A stretch of 39,442 bases of DNA, from NCBI GenBank assembly GCA_945865325.1, contig CAMBFA010000013.1, positions 1-39,442 on the forward strand, given 5' to 3'. Within the stretch, counting starts at the first letter, position 1; each line of letters begins with the position of its first letter. The notes below the pieces were generated by a model. That model saw nothing but the letters and a program-made list of their open reading frames with translations, was not told the origin of the DNA and ran no database searches. Below are positions 7,663-14,982 of the stretch, piece after piece. The translations under genes were made by a program, and so were the position numbers. This stretch comes from Candidatus Kuenenia stuttgartensis. GTDB lineage: Bacteria; Planctomycetota; Planctomycetia; Pirellulales; UBA1268.

Positions 7663-8826
7663 ATGGCGAAACCCCGCAAGATACGGATCGACTTCCGCAA
7701 GAATCGCTCCGTCAGGCGGCGCGATGGCAACCTGACGCGATCGCTCGGTGACGATCCCGACGGCCTCGCCGACATGGCGACCTCCGAGCGCCTCTCCGGC
7801 AAGGGGGATCTCACGCGCAAGCGGACGGTCATCGAGCCGGGCACCGACGTCGCCATCGACAGCTGGCGCGGGCAGGTGCTCCATGTCCACGGGCTGGAGA
7901 GCTTCGTCCGCCGCGACGACGGCCATGTCGTCCGCTGCACCACCCGTCGGGTCCTGCGGACGATGGCAATCGACCAGCGGCATCCAGTGGTCGCCGGCGA
8001 CCGGGTCACGGTGCGCCAGGCGGCGGTCACCGATCTCTCCGCCCACGCGCTCCCGACGACAGCCCCCGACGGCATCCGGCAGGACGCGACGATCCATTCC
8101 GTCGATCCGCGGCGCAACGAACTGGCGCGGAACAGCCGCGGACGCCGTCATGTGATCGTCGCCAATGTTGATCAGGTGGTGATCGTCGGCAGCGCCGCCC
8201 AGCCGCACCTCAAGCCGGGGCTCATCGACCGGATGCTCGTCGCCGCGGAGTGCGCCGGCATCCGCCCCTTGATCTGCCTCAACAAGGCCGATCTCGTCCC
8301 CACGGCCAGCCTCGTCCCGCTCGCGGGCGTCTACGCGCGGATGGGATACCGGGTCGTGCTCTGCTCGACCGTCACCGGAATGGGGCTCGAGCGGCTCCGC
8401 GCCGAGCTCCGCGGCGTCGTCAGTGCCATCGTCGGCCAGAGCGGCGTCGGCAAGTCGTCGCTGCTCAATCGGCTCGAGCCCGATCTCGCCCTCCCCGTCT
8501 CGGAGGTGAGCCGCGACAACGACAAAGGGCGCCACACGACGACGACGGCGCGGCTCATCCCCCACCGGCTCGGCGGGGCGTTCGTCGACACCCCGGGCGT
8601 TCGGCAGTTCCAGCTATGGGACATCGTGCCAGCCGAGGTGCCGGCGGCCTTCCGCGATCTCCGCCCCCTGGCCAATCTCTGCCGCTTCCCAGACTGCACC
8701 CACAGCCACGAAGCCGACTGCGCGGTGAAAGACGGGGTCGCCGATGGCCTCCTCGACACGCGCCGCTGGGAGAGCTGTTGCTACCTGGCCACCAACCTGG
8801 GTGAAGACCCCGAGGACGACCAATGA
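7663..8826 (+). CDS. rsgA: Small ribosomal subunit biogenesis GTPase RsgA
   Basis: RsgA is the circularly permuted GTPase that helps late 30S maturation. The order of motifs proves the permutation: the G4 motif LNKAD (near residue 207) comes before the P-loop GQSGVGKSSLLN (about 257) and G3 DTPGVRQF. An OB-fold precedes them. The C-terminal zinc finger CRFPDCTHSHEADC (about 340-353) has the expected C-x5-C-x-H-x5-C spacing. The ORF track begins at 7315, inside the FHA gene in another frame. The ATG at 7663, 8 nt after the FHA stop, gives 387 aa and fits the family. The basic N-terminal extension (KIRIDFRKNRSVRRR) is typical of planctomycete RsgA. The stop overlaps the hflX start (ATGA). Confidence 0.95.
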   Translation: MAKPRKIRIDFRKNRSVRRRDGNLTRSLGDDPDGLADMATSERLSGKGDLTRKRTVIEPGTDVAIDSWRGQVLHVHGLESFVRRDDGHVVRCTTRRVLRTMAIDQRHPVVAGDRVTVRQAAVTDLSAHALPTTAPDGIRQDATIHSVDPRRNELARNSRGRRHVIVANVDQVVIVGSAAQPHLKPGLIDRMLVAAECAGIRPLICLNKADLVPTASLVPLAGVYARMGYRVVLCSTVTGMGLERLRAELRGVVSAIVGQSGVGKSSLLNRLEPDLALPVSEVSRDNDKGRHTTTTARLIPHRLGGAFVDTPGVRQFQLWDIVPAEVPAAFRDLRPLANLCRFPDCTHSHEADCAVKDGVADGLLDTRRWESCCYLATNLGEDPEDDQ

Positions 8827-10151
8827 CGACAACGGTCCGCAGCAAGAGTGTGCAGAGTGAACGGGCAGTCGTCGTCGGCGTGCTCCTTCACGCCCCTGTC
8901 GACGCCCACGACCCGCTCGATGAGATCCGTGGCCTAGCGGAATCAGCCGGGGCGGAGGTCGTCGCCGAGATGACGCAGCGGCGTGAGAGCCCCGATCAGA
9001 CGACCTATCTCGGCAAGGGGAAGGTGACGGAACTGGCCGGGCTCGTCGCCCACCACGACGCCGACGTCGTGATCTTCGACAACGACCTCTCGCCGGCCCA
9101 GATCCGCAACCTCGAGGAGGAGTTGAAGACGAAGGTTCTTGACCGCTCCGAGGTGATCCTCGACATCTTCGCCGCGCGGGCCCGGACCTACGAGTCCCGC
9201 CTGGCGGTGGAGCTGGCGCAGCTGGAGTATTCGCTGCCGAGGCTCAAGCAGATGTGGACCCATCTGTCGCGTCTCAAGATGGGGATCGGCATGCGTGGGC
9301 CGGGCGAGAAACAGCTCGAGGTCGATCGCCGGCTCGTCGAGAAGCGGATCCACGATCTCCGCGCCGAAGTCGCCGAGATCCACGGCCGGAAAGAGCGGCA
9401 GGTGAAGGCCCGCCAGGACCACATGACCGTCTCCCTCGTCGGCTACACCAATGCCGGCAAGAGCACGCTGCTGAATCGGCTGACGGGCGCCGACGTCCTG
9501 GCGGCCGACAAGCTCTTCGCCACCCTCGATACGCGCACGCGCCGTTGGAAGCTCGACGGCTGGGGCCCGGTCCTCCTCTCCGACACCGTTGGCTTCATTC
9601 GCGATCTTCCCCACCGACTGATCGCCAGCTTCCGGGCGACGCTCGAGGAGACTCGCCAGGCCGATCTCCTCCTCCATGTCGCCGACGCCTCGAGCGATTT
9701 GGTCGACGCGCAGATCGCGGCCGTCCGCGGCGTGCTCGCCGATCTCGGCGTCGACGAGAAGGACACGCTCCTGGTGCTCAACAAGGTCGACGCCATCGCC
9801 GATCGCGAGCGCCTCGAAGCCCTCCTCGACCGCTACCCGCACGCCATCCGGATCTCGGCGCGGAGTGGACAGGGGATCGCAGACCTCCTCCGGGCGACAA
9901 GCGATTGCCTCGGCCGCAACTTCGGTGACGTCGACGTCCGCACCTCCGCCGGCAACGGCCGGCTCCTGGCCTGGCTGTCGGCGCATGGCGAGGTTCTCTC
10001 CCGCCACTTCGACGACCACTCCGTCACGGTCCACTGCCGGATCCCGGCGGCGATGCTCGGCCGCATCGACCCGGCCGAGGCCGATGTCACGCCCCACGCA
10101 GCGCCCACCGCTGCCACGCCGAATGCGACGTCGACGACCGAATCCTCCTGA
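8823..10151 (+). CDS. hflX: Ribosome-splitting GTPase HflX
   Basis: HflX binds the 50S subunit and splits stalled ribosomes. The N-terminal HflX domain shows SPDQTTYLGKGKVTEL and VIFDNDLSPAQIRNLE. The linker has RARTYESRLAVELAQLEYSLPRL and the family signature GPGEKQLEVDRR (about residue 160). The G domain follows: G1 GYTNAGKSTLLN (about 207), G3 DTVGFIRDLPH, G4 LNKVD (about 320). At 442 residues it is of normal length, with a short Ala/Thr-rich tail. Its ATG overlaps the rsgA stop by four bases, so the two ribosome GTPases are translationally coupled. Confidence 0.96.
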   Translation: MTTTVRSKSVQSERAVVVGVLLHAPVDAHDPLDEIRGLAESAGAEVVAEMTQRRESPDQTTYLGKGKVTELAGLVAHHDADVVIFDNDLSPAQIRNLEEELKTKVLDRSEVILDIFAARARTYESRLAVELAQLEYSLPRLKQMWTHLSRLKMGIGMRGPGEKQLEVDRRLVEKRIHDLRAEVAEIHGRKERQVKARQDHMTVSLVGYTNAGKSTLLNRLTGADVLAADKLFATLDTRTRRWKLDGWGPVLLSDTVGFIRDLPHRLIASFRATLEETRQADLLLHVADASSDLVDAQIAAVRGVLADLGVDEKDTLLVLNKVDAIADRERLEALLDRYPHAIRISARSGQGIADLLRATSDCLGRNFGDVDVRTSAGNGRLLAWLSAHGEVLSRHFDDHSVTVHCRIPAAMLGRIDPAEADVTPHAAPTAATPNATSTTESS

Positions 10152-10174
10152 GCCGTCTGTGAACAAGGTCCTCG

Positions 10175-11050
10175 ATGGCCTTCGTCCGCATGAGACTCCC
10201 CCGAGGGCGCTCCCCGCCGATGCCGACTCTGGTCCCCTCCCCTGACGCCCTCCGCTCCCGTCCCGCGATCCTCCGGCCGCGCCGGTCGCTCACCGGCCTG
10301 CGCATCCTCCTCACCGGCGGATCGTCGGGGGTGGGGCGGAGCCTGGCAGTCGAGCTTTCGCGGCGCGGGGCCGCCGTCTTCGCCACGGCCCGTCGCGAGC
10401 CCCTCCTCGCCACGCTCGCCGCCGCGCATCCGATCGTGGTCCTCGCCGGAGACATCACCGACGACGCTTTCCGTCAGCAGCTCGTGGCCGCCGCGGTGAA
10501 AAGCCTCGGCGGCCTCGACGTCGTGATCGCAGCGGCGGGGAGTGGCGCGATCGGCCGGTTTGCCGAGGCCGATCCGGCCACGCTGCGGCGCGTGATGGAG
10601 ATCGACTTCTTCGCCCCGGCGGAGCTCGTCCGGCTCGCGCTGCCGGTCTTGGCCCACGGTCGCGATCCGGCCGTCGTTCTCGTCGGCTCGATCCTCGGCC
10701 TCCACCCCATCCCCCTCCATGCCGACTACTGCGCCGCAAAGGCAGCCGTCCATTCCCTCGCCGGCACGCTCCGCGCTGAGCTCGCCCCCACCGGCATCGA
10801 CGTGCTCCTCGCCACGCTCGGGCCGACGGCGTCGGAGTTCTGGGACAGCCTTCTGGTGGGCGATCGCCCCGCCTGGTCGCGCGGCCGGCAGCTCGACGCC
10901 GCCACCACCGCCCACGCGATCATCGCCGCGCTCCACCGCCGTCGGGCGACGGTCTATCCTGGTTGGTCGGCGAAGGGCTTCGCCCTCGCCGCCCGCTTCT
11001 GCCCGCGTCTCATCGACCGGATCGTCCGCCGCCGGATGGCGAAGGGGTGA
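10175..11050 (+). CDS. Short-chain dehydrogenase/reductase (SDR)
   Basis: A classical SDR with the NAD(P)-binding TGGSSGVG (about residue 48), the NAG-equivalent AAAGSGAIG, the catalytic serine strand VVLVGSILGLHP, and the active-site YCAAK. An arginine in TARR after the second beta strand suggests NADP(H) preference. The substrate is unknown. The C-terminal segment (GWSAKGFALAARFCPRLIDRIVRRRM) resembles SDRs that act on lipids or keto-groups at the membrane, but that is weak. The gene starts 23 nt after hflX and is probably in that transcript. The ATG at 10220 is an alternative start that would remove a basic, Pro-rich leader. It converges with mtdB, with 27 bp between the stops. Confidence 0.85.
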   Translation: MAFVRMRLPRGRSPPMPTLVPSPDALRSRPAILRPRRSLTGLRILLTGGSSGVGRSLAVELSRRGAAVFATARREPLLATLAAAHPIVVLAGDITDDAFRQQLVAAAVKSLGGLDVVIAAAGSGAIGRFAEADPATLRRVMEIDFFAPAELVRLALPVLAHGRDPAVVLVGSILGLHPIPLHADYCAAKAAVHSLAGTLRAELAPTGIDVLLATLGPTASEFWDSLLVGDRPAWSRGRQLDAATTAHAIIAALHRRRATVYPGWSAKGFALAARFCPRLIDRIVRRRMAKG

Positions 11051-11077
11051 GGGCCGCGGCAGCCGCCGGAAGCCGGC

Positions 11078-11980
11078 TTACGCCCCCTTCGCCCGCTCCA
11101 GTTCCATGCCGATGGCGAGAAGCTGCTCGGCGTCGAGGAGGGAGTCGTTGGCGGCGAACAGGCGGCGGATCGCTTCCTTGTGGATCTTCAGCTTCGTCCC
11201 ACCGACGCCGAGGGCGCCGTAGACGACCCGGCCGCCGTCATCGCGGGCTTTGTCACCGGCCGCGATCCCGGCGATCCCCGCCGGCGGCACGGCGTTGAGA
11301 TCGATAAGCACGCGTGCCCCGGTCGCCGCGGCCCTGCCCTGCTCGTCGAGGAGCGTGATGCCGGCCGCACCGCAGGCGACGACGAGCTCCGCTCTGGCCA
11401 GCGCCGCGGCGAGGTCTGGCTCGGTGCCAGTAGCCCCTCGGGCCTCGATCGGACGAAGCGTCGCTCCGGGCACCTCAGCCCGGACGCGCTCGCACACCGC
11501 GCCCGCCCGTTCGAGGGAGCGTGACACGAGCGTGACGGCGACGCCAAGGCCAGCCAGGAGCCGGGCCACCCGCTGCCCGACAGGACCGGTCCCCCCGAGC
11601 ACCACTACCTCGATGCCCGCACCTGGACGGTCAAGGGGGAGATGACGGGCCGCGGCGACAACCGCGGCCGCCGCGGTCGTGTTGGCGCCGGAGGGATCGA
11701 GAAGGACGCTGACACGCACCGGGCCGAAGAACGTCTTCTTGATCTTCGCAAACACCCCCTCCGCCGCCGCCACATCGCTGCCGCCGACGAAAATCGCCGT
11801 CGAGGCGAGATCCGCGCCGCCGCGCGTGAACATCGCGCCATGGACGAGCGGCACGACCGTGTCGACCGTTACACCACCATGGCGGAGGAGGATGTCAGCC
11901 CCGGCATCGACCGCGACGACGGCGTCGAACGTGCTGGCTTGAGGATCGGTGTCGAGTTGGAGGAGGATCCGGGCGGGCAT
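11078..11980 (-). CDS. mtdB: NAD(P)-dependent methylene-H4MPT dehydrogenase (MtdB/MtdC-like)
   Basis: This enzyme oxidises methylene-H4MPT to methenyl-H4MPT, the step between Fae and Mch. The N-terminal part, MPARILLQLDTDPQASTFDAVVAVDAGADILLRHGGV, is the pterin-side domain of the MtdA/MtdB family. The Rossmann fold has VVVLGGTGPVGQRVARLLAGLG (glycine motif near 129-136), followed by LVSRS, where the Arg/Ser suggest NADP use. The C-terminal YGALGVGGTKLKIHK is conserved in the family. The ORF track runs far upstream to 12316 in a non-homologous frame. The ATG at 11980 has AAGGAG 9 nt before it and gives the usual 300 aa. It is downstream of fae on the same strand. MtdA, MtdB and MtdC cannot be told apart safely by eye. 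Confidence 0.9.
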   Translation of the reverse strand: MPARILLQLDTDPQASTFDAVVAVDAGADILLRHGGVTVDTVVPLVHGAMFTRGGADLASTAIFVGGSDVAAAEGVFAKIKKTFFGPVRVSVLLDPSGANTTAAAAVVAAARHLPLDRPGAGIEVVVLGGTGPVGQRVARLLAGLGVAVTLVSRSLERAGAVCERVRAEVPGATLRPIEARGATGTEPDLAAALARAELVVACGAAGITLLDEQGRAAATGARVLIDLNAVPPAGIAGIAAGDKARDDGGRVVYGALGVGGTKLKIHKEAIRRLFAANDSLLDAEQLLAIGMELERAKGA

Positions 11981-12059
11981 GGCGAGCGACTCCTTCGGAA
12001 ACCCAATTGAGGCGAGAAGCAGGTGCAGAGAGAATCGAGCGGCAGCGACGGCCGCAGCC

Positions 12060-12101
12060 AAAACGACGCCGCCCGTGGCGCGGGAGACCGCGCCACGGGC
12101 G
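12060..12101 (-). terminator. Strong hairpin between fae and mtdB (leaky terminator or mRNA-stabilising element)
   Basis: A perfect 13-bp inverted repeat, CGCCCGTGGCGCG and CGCGCCACGGGCG, flanks a 6-nt loop. On the minus strand it is followed by GCGTCG and four T. It lies in the 151-bp fae-mtdB gap, about 90 nt before the mtdB ATG. A short, distant T-run suggests partial termination or protection of the fae transcript's 3' end. Confidence 0.6.
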
Positions 12102-12131
12102 AACAGATCGATACCGATTCCAAACCAGGGC

Positions 12132-12626
12132 TCAGAAGCCGCGGAAGGGATGGACCTCGTCGCGCTTGGCGACCATCTCGGCGGCCGAAGGCTTGCCGTG
12201 CATGGCATTGGCGATCGCCATCTTCGTGGCGTTGTAGTTGTACGTGTAGATCTTCTTGTCGTCGGCGGCCTGCCAGTGGATGAAGACACCGCAGACGATG
12301 ACGAGGTTTTCGGCATCCCGCTCGGGGATCACGCCGTCAGCCACGCTGTCGGCAACAGCCTTGGCGACCGCAGCCTGGGCGGGTCCGAACATCTGCACCG
12401 CCTGCTTCGCTCCCTTGATCGTGACCTTCGTGATCATGACCGTGGCCGGCTTGACGGCGACATTCGGCGTCAGCACCGCGAGGAGGTTGGAGTGACCCTC
12501 GCTCTGCCGGGCCAGCGCGTTGGCAAAGGCCGCACCCACCGGACCATCCTTGCTGCCGATCAGCAGATCGATGTGGGCGATCTCGTTGCCCTCACCGTCG
12601 AGTGCCTCACCAATAAACATCGACAT
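12132..12626 (-). CDS. fae: Formaldehyde-activating enzyme Fae
   Basis: Fae catalyses condensation of formaldehyde with H4MPT to methylene-H4MPT. The match is full-length (164 aa; typical 165-170): MFIGEALDGEGNEIAHIDLLIGSKDGPVGAAFANALA, then GHSNLLAVLTPN, KPATVMITKVTIKGAKQAVQMFGPAQAAVAKAVADSV and the C-terminal NYNATKMAIANAM. His18 in AHIDLL matches the conserved histidine proposed to take part in catalysis. AGGAG lies 6 nt before the ATG, among the best ribosome-binding sites in the window, in keeping with the high abundance of Fae in other bacteria. A 7-bp hairpin lies just upstream in the leader. mtdB follows on the same strand beyond a strong hairpin. Confidence 0.97.
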   Translation of the reverse strand: MSMFIGEALDGEGNEIAHIDLLIGSKDGPVGAAFANALARQSEGHSNLLAVLTPNVAVKPATVMITKVTIKGAKQAVQMFGPAQAAVAKAVADSVADGVIPERDAENLVIVCGVFIHWQAADDKKIYTYNYNATKMAIANAMHGKPSAAEMVAKRDEVHPFRGF

Positions 12627-12652
12627 CTCTATCTCCTCGTGAAGTGAATCCC

Positions 12653-12671
12653 CTTCCCTGACTGGGAAGGA
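12653..12671 (-). promoter_or_regulatory. Small hairpin in the fae leader
   Basis: CCTTCCC and GGGAAGG form a perfect 7-bp stem with a 5-nt loop, 27 nt upstream of the fae ATG. It could be an operator or an mRNA 5' stabiliser. The 289-bp region between fae and the divergent ATP-grasp gene must hold both promoters, but I could not pick a convincing -35/-10 pair. Confidence 0.35.
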
Positions 12672-12915
12672 GTGGACCAGATCCGGCGACTGAGCCCGGC
12701 TCCGGTATTTTCAAGTGCGGTCAGCGACGTGCCGGTCGTGCCCCTGAAGCCCGACTCGGATTCTCGGACCACCCGCGGGGAGTCCGAGCACGACCGACCG
12801 AGCAAGACACCGACCGCAGGCCCCCCCGACGCCCTTCCCGTAGGCAGGTCCGCTGGGATCGGGAGAATACCATGTCCCCCGACACCGGCAACAACGTCCC
12901 CTCCCGGAGCCCCGG

Positions 12916-14172
12916 ATGCCGCCGGAACACGCCCTTCCTCCTCCACCTGGCCACGGGGCGGGGGAGAAAACTGGCCCGGGTCGTTGTGCGCTCTCAGCCC
13001 GAGCGTCGCTTCTGGTGCTCGGGGCCAGCGCCCGCGCTTGGGCGACGTCGGTGAGCCGCACGGGGCTCGTCGTCCGGGCCGCCGACCTGTTCGCCGACCG
13101 CGATCTGGTCGCGATCGCGGCCGCCGTCGCCATCCCGCCGGAGCGCTACCCCGAGGCGCTTGCCGAGGCGGCCGAGGGCTTCCCACCCGGTCCGTGGTGC
13201 TACACCGGCGCCCTCGAAAACCATCCCGGGCTTGTCGATGCGATCGCCGCCACGCGGCCGCTGGCCGGCAACGGTGGGGAGGCGATCCGGCGCGTCCGCG
13301 CGCCGCAGCATCTGGGGGCGGTGCTGGCCGATGCGGGGATCGGCTTTCCGCGGACGCTCGACAACCCGGCGGCCGTCCCGTGCGATGGCCGCTGGCTGCG
13401 GAAGCCGCGTGCCAGCGGCGGCGGACGGGGAATTGTTCCCTGGACACGCCCCGAGGGCGGCGGCGCAGCGTCGCCCCCGGTGCAGGGGTGCGTCTGGCAG
13501 GAGCTCTGCCCCGGGCTGCCGGTGGCCGGGGTGTTTGTCGTCACGAACCGCGGAGCGCGTCTGGTCGGTGCGAGTCGGCAGTTGATCGGTATCACGGCTT
13601 GGCAGGCCCATCCCTACGCCTACTGCGGATCGGTCGATGTCGACCCGCTGACCCTCCCCGGCCATCTCGGCGACCAGTGGGATCGGATCGGCGCGCTCCT
13701 GGCGGGATCGTTCGGCCTCTGCGGGGTCGTCGGCGTCGATGCGATCGTGACGCCGTCGGGCCGACTGGTCGTGATCGAGATCAATCCGCGACCGACCGCA
13801 TCGATGGAATTGGTCGATCGCCGCACGGGGCTCGCGCTCGCCGCGGATCACCTCGCGGCCTGCGGGATCGTCACCGCTCCCCCCCGCCCCGCCCGCGCCG
13901 GGGGCCGCTGGGCCAAGGGCATTCTGCGGGCCGCGGCGACGCTCACCGTCGACGCGCAACTCGGCGATCGCTTCGACCTCCTCTCGGAGGCGTGGAGCCG
14001 CGCCGATGGCTGGCCGGCGCTCGCCGATCTCCCCCGCTGCGGCACCGTGGTGCCATCCGGTGCGCCGTGCATCACGCTGTTTGCGGTCGCCGACACCGGC
14101 CGCAAAGCGCGACAGCGCCTCGAACAACGGATGGAAACCGTCCGGCAGGCCATCGGGCGGCCCGGGCCGTGA
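12916..14172 (+). CDS. ATP-grasp protein of the H4MPT gene set (COG2232-like)
   Basis: Homology begins at about residue 32 with LLVLGASARAWATSVSRTGLVVRAADLFADRDL, the start typical of a predicted ATP-dependent carboligase group that accompanies H4MPT genes in methylotrophs and planctomycetes. The ATP-grasp core shows GRWLRKPRASGGGRGIVPW (nucleotide-binding Lys and Gly-rich loop), VWQELCPGLPVAGVFVV, and the metal-binding VVIEINPRPTASMELVD. The product is unknown. A part in H4MPT assembly is inferred from the neighbouring fae and mtdB. It is not a duplicate of the RimK-like gene at 4910, which has a different architecture. The ATG at 12916 gives a Pro-rich leader that may not be translated, and a GTG at about 13018 is an alternative. 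Confidence 0.78.
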   Translation: MPPEHALPPPPGHGAGEKTGPGRCALSARASLLVLGASARAWATSVSRTGLVVRAADLFADRDLVAIAAAVAIPPERYPEALAEAAEGFPPGPWCYTGALENHPGLVDAIAATRPLAGNGGEAIRRVRAPQHLGAVLADAGIGFPRTLDNPAAVPCDGRWLRKPRASGGGRGIVPWTRPEGGGAASPPVQGCVWQELCPGLPVAGVFVVTNRGARLVGASRQLIGITAWQAHPYAYCGSVDVDPLTLPGHLGDQWDRIGALLAGSFGLCGVVGVDAIVTPSGRLVVIEINPRPTASMELVDRRTGLALAADHLAACGIVTAPPRPARAGGRWAKGILRAAATLTVDAQLGDRFDLLSEAWSRADGWPALADLPRCGTVVPSGAPCITLFAVADTGRKARQRLEQRMETVRQAIGRPGP

Positions 14173-14193
14173 AGCCCGCCGCCAACGCCCTCC

Positions 14194-14232
14194 CGGATCA
14201 GCCGGATCAGCCGGATCAGCCGGATCAGCCGG
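14194..14232. repeat. Four perfect 9-bp tandem repeats between convergent genes
   Basis: CGGATCAGC is repeated four times without a mismatch, followed by CGG. The array lies between the ATP-grasp stop and the rimI stop. Read in the rimI frame, each unit gives GGC-TGA-TCC, so rimI has four in-frame TGA codons one after another. Replication slippage at the gene end is the simplest origin. Confidence 0.85.
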
Positions 14233-14731
14233 CCATCCGCCGCGGCATTGCGACCGTGGCAGCCTCGTGCGACTGGTACTGCATGAGGTAGGCGTCCTCG
14301 GTCGAGTCCTCGTAGAAGTCCTTGAGGACGGAGATCGCCCGGTAACCGAGCGACCGGAAGAAGAGCTGTGCGGGGAGATTCCGCTCGCGGACCTCGAGGA
14401 GGATCCGGTCGCGACGCTCGAGGCTCAATTTGGCGAACAGCTTCCCCATCATCTGCGTCCCGATCGCTAACCGCCGGTGGGAGCGGCGAACCGCGAAATT
14501 GAGGACTTGGAGGCGCGTCCGGTGGAGCTCGTAGATCATGAACGCGACGACGGAGTCCCCGACTTCGGCGACCATCCCGATGCAGTTCCGCTGCCGGAGA
14601 CAACGGGTGAAGTCCTCGTCCGACCAGGGAAACTCGAAAGCCTCCTGCTCGATCGAAAGCACTTCGGGCATGTCGCGGCGGATCATCCAGCGCAGTTGAA
14701 TCCGGAGTCGGTCGGCTTCCGTGGTCGCCAC
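14225..14731 (-). CDS. rimI: Ribosomal-protein-alanine N-acetyltransferase RimI (GNAT family)
   Basis: A 168-residue GNAT acetyltransferase. It opens with LRWMIRRDMPEVLSIEQEAFEFPWSDEDFTRCLRQ, the RimI-type pattern with the FPW motif. It continues with VVAFMIYELHRTRLQVLNFAVRRSHRRLAIGTQMMGKLF, where the acetyl-CoA pyrophosphate loop R-R-x-x-A-I-G-T replaces the usual R/Q-x-x-G-x-G/A. It ends with the ERNLPAQLFFRSLGYRAISVLKDFY block. RimI acetylates the N-terminus of ribosomal protein S18, and homologues can have wider targets. The A for G change in the loop (LAIGT) is conservative. The gene ends in a 9-bp tandem repeat array giving consecutive stop codons. It is divergent from the FlgI-like gene across 251 bp in which I see no further gene. 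Confidence 0.9.
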   Translation of the reverse strand: MATTEADRLRIQLRWMIRRDMPEVLSIEQEAFEFPWSDEDFTRCLRQRNCIGMVAEVGDSVVAFMIYELHRTRLQVLNFAVRRSHRRLAIGTQMMGKLFAKLSLERRDRILLEVRERNLPAQLFFRSLGYRAISVLKDFYEDSTEDAYLMQYQSHEAATVAMPRRMAG

Positions 14732-14982
14732 GTGTCGTCACTCCATCGAGTCGGGGGTCAAGGTGGGGGCGAACCGTAGCAACTGCACCCGGGCGAGCCA
14801 AGAGAACTCCCGCCACGAATGGAGCCCCCTTGTGGAGACCTGTTGGCGAAACCGTCTTGACCCTCATCCGGCGATCCTCCTACCCTCCCCCCGCCTTCGC
14901 CCGGACCCGGCGTCCGGAGCGGATGGAGGCGGCTGTCATGGACCGCCGGCTTTCGACATGACCCCGGGGATGACGGCGTGCC

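Noticed and set aside
11981-12316. N-terminal extension of mtdB up to 12316
   Set aside because: This part is antisense or out of frame to fae and has no homology. The ATG at 11980 has a clear ribosome-binding site and gives the family length.
14194-14232. Short repeat array as a CRISPR
   Set aside because: Units are 9 bp, directly adjacent and without spacers.
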